NCBI GenBank assembly: GCA_018241525.1
Contig: JAFEDR010000001.1
Location: 124,001-188,000, forward strand
Source of the DNA: Pseudomonadota bacterium
GTDB taxonomy: Bacteria; Pseudomonadota; Gammaproteobacteria; Steroidobacterales; Steroidobacteraceae
Direction: 5' to 3'
Length of the DNA: 64,000 nucleotides
Of this stretch, positions 63,176 through 64,000 are shown in pieces. The notes under the pieces were generated by a model. It ran no database searches, was not told the origin of the DNA, and was given only the letters and a program-made list of their open reading frames with translations. How positions within the stretch are numbered: the stretch's first letter is position 1; every line of letters begins with the position of its first letter. Made by a program: the position numbers and the translations under genes.

Positions 63176-64000
63176 ATGTCACTCCCGAATCGTGCCAGCG
63201 TCGTGATCGTCGGCGGCGGCGTGGCCGGCTGCTCGGTGGCCTATCACCTGACGAAGATCGGCGTCACGGACGTCGTGCTGCTCGAGCGCAAGCAGCTGAC
63301 CTGCGGTACGACCTGGCACGCGGCAGGTCTCGTGGGCCAGCTGCGCGCGACCCGTAACCTCACCGAGCTCGCGAAGTACACGGCGGACCTCTTCCGCTCG
63401 CTCGAGGCGGAGACCGGCCAGGCGACGGGCTTCAAGCAGAATGGCTCGATCAGCGTCGCCAAGACGCCGGCGCGACTCGAGGAGCTGCACCGTGGCGCCT
63501 CGATGGGCAAGACCTTCGGCCTCGCCATTGACCTGCTGAGTCCCGGTGACATCCAGGAGCGCTGGCCGCTGCTCGACCTCACGGACGTCGTCGGCGGCAT
63601 CTTCCTGCCGAAGGACGGCCAGACGAACCCGATCGACACCACGCACGCGCTCGCCAAGGGCGCGAAGCAGCGCGGCGCCCGGATTTTCGAGAACGCCAAG
63701 GTGACGCGCATCCTCGTCGAGCGCGGCCGCGCCATCGGCGTCGAGACCGCCGACGGCGCGATCCACGCCGATACCGTGGTGCTCTGCGGCGGCATGTGGT
63801 CGCACCGCCTGGCGGCCGAGGCCGGCGCCGCGGTGCCGCTGCACGCCGCGGAGCACTTCTACATCGTCACCGAGCCCATCGAGGGCGTGCCGCGCAACCT
63901 GCCCGTGCTGCGCGTGCCGGACGAGTGCGCGTACTACAAGGAGGACGCGGGCAAGATCCTGATGGGCTGCTTCGAGCCGGTCGCGAAGCCCTGGGGGATG
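63176..64000 (+). CDS. Dimethylglycine/sarcosine-dehydrogenase-like FAD enzyme (copy 3; C-terminus beyond window)
   Basis: 275 codons are visible, open to the right edge. The FAD-binding domain has SVVIVGGGVAGCSVAYHLTKIG and the covalent-FAD block TCGTTWHAAGLVGQL. GFKQNGSISVAKTP and GGMWSHRLAAEAG follow. It matches dimethylglycine/sarcosine dehydrogenases closely and differs from copies 1 and 2 at many sites. ATG at 63176 has AAGGAA six nt upstream; an in-frame ATG at 63170 lies too close to that site. Probably in one transcript with the XRE-cupin regulator. Confidence 0.83.
   Translation, partial: MSLPNRASVVIVGGGVAGCSVAYHLTKIGVTDVVLLERKQLTCGTTWHAAGLVGQLRATRNLTELAKYTADLFRSLEAETGQATGFKQNGSISVAKTPARLEELHRGASMGKTFGLAIDLLSPGDIQERWPLLDLTDVVGGIFLPKDGQTNPIDTTHALAKGAKQRGARIFENAKVTRILVERGRAIGVETADGAIHADTVVLCGGMWSHRLAAEAGAAVPLHAAEHFYIVTEPIEGVPRNLPVLRVPDECAYYKEDAGKILMGCFEPVAKPWGM

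Overview
The window is a GC-rich (about 70%) stretch of a Pseudomonadota chromosome. It is gene-dense, with many 4-nt ATGA/GTGA start-stop overlaps, and carries two TonB-dependent receptors, a TPR-sulfotransferase and a spinster-like MFS permease. That mix is typical of Steroidobacteraceae/Nevskiales-like Gammaproteobacteria or of Sphingomonadales; I cannot separate these from sequence alone. I see no rRNA, tRNA, CRISPR array, insertion sequence or integrase. About 44 protein genes cover almost all of it, two of them cut by the window edges.

Nearly everything fits one theme: uptake and breakdown of quaternary and N-methylated amines. Left part (1-6.2 kb, minus strand): an operon with a beta-keto acid cleavage enzyme (CdhC-like), a betainyl-CoA thioesterase (CdhB-like), an ADP-forming acyl-CoA ligase, a carnitinyl-CoA dehydratase (CaiD-like), dimethylargininase and a serine esterase. 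It faces an AruI-AruH pair of the arginine transaminase pathway (6.3-9.1 kb). A TonB-dependent receptor follows. Next comes a minus-strand operon of a class-III aminotransferase, two CrtI-type FAD oxidoreductases, a GcvT-like protein and a PotA-type ATPase (11.8-18.7 kb). It is divergent from two Rieske oxygenases (19.0-21.4 kb).

Middle part: a betaine-aldehyde-dehydrogenase-like gene lies directly behind the most unusual gene, a BetI-like TetR regulator fused to a complete but degenerate Rieske-oxygenase-like half (22.9-24.5 kb). PotB/PotC permeases, a PhnZ/TmpB-like HD oxygenase, a choline-dehydrogenase-like GMC flavoprotein and a LysR regulator follow. Then come a beta-hydroxyacid dehydrogenase, an MFS permease, an aldehyde dehydrogenase, an enolase-superfamily enzyme, a 2-oxoglutarate/IPNS-type oxygenase, an exported histidine-ammonia-lyase homologue lacking the MIO triad, and a dimethylglycine-dehydrogenase-like enzyme.

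Right part: a complete OsmF/YehZ-type quaternary-amine ABC transporter operon (40.3-44.1 kb), a desaturase, a PhnD-like protein, three MttB-family methyltransferases with no corrinoid protein in sight, a TPR-sulfotransferase, a second TonB-dependent receptor with tandem operators, two more dimethylglycine/sarcosine-dehydrogenase-like genes, and FolD. FolD would recycle the C1 units released by demethylation. An MDR dehydrogenase, an exported amidohydrolase and an XRE-cupin regulator with its own operator cluster complete the window.

A plausible combined flow is carnitine or crotonobetaine to betaine (CaiD, ligase, CdhC, CdhB), then betaine to dimethylglycine (Rieske), then to sarcosine and glycine (DMGDH-like), with C1 units passing to tetrahydrofolate and FolD. 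Substrates are inferred from family and neighbourhood, not proven.
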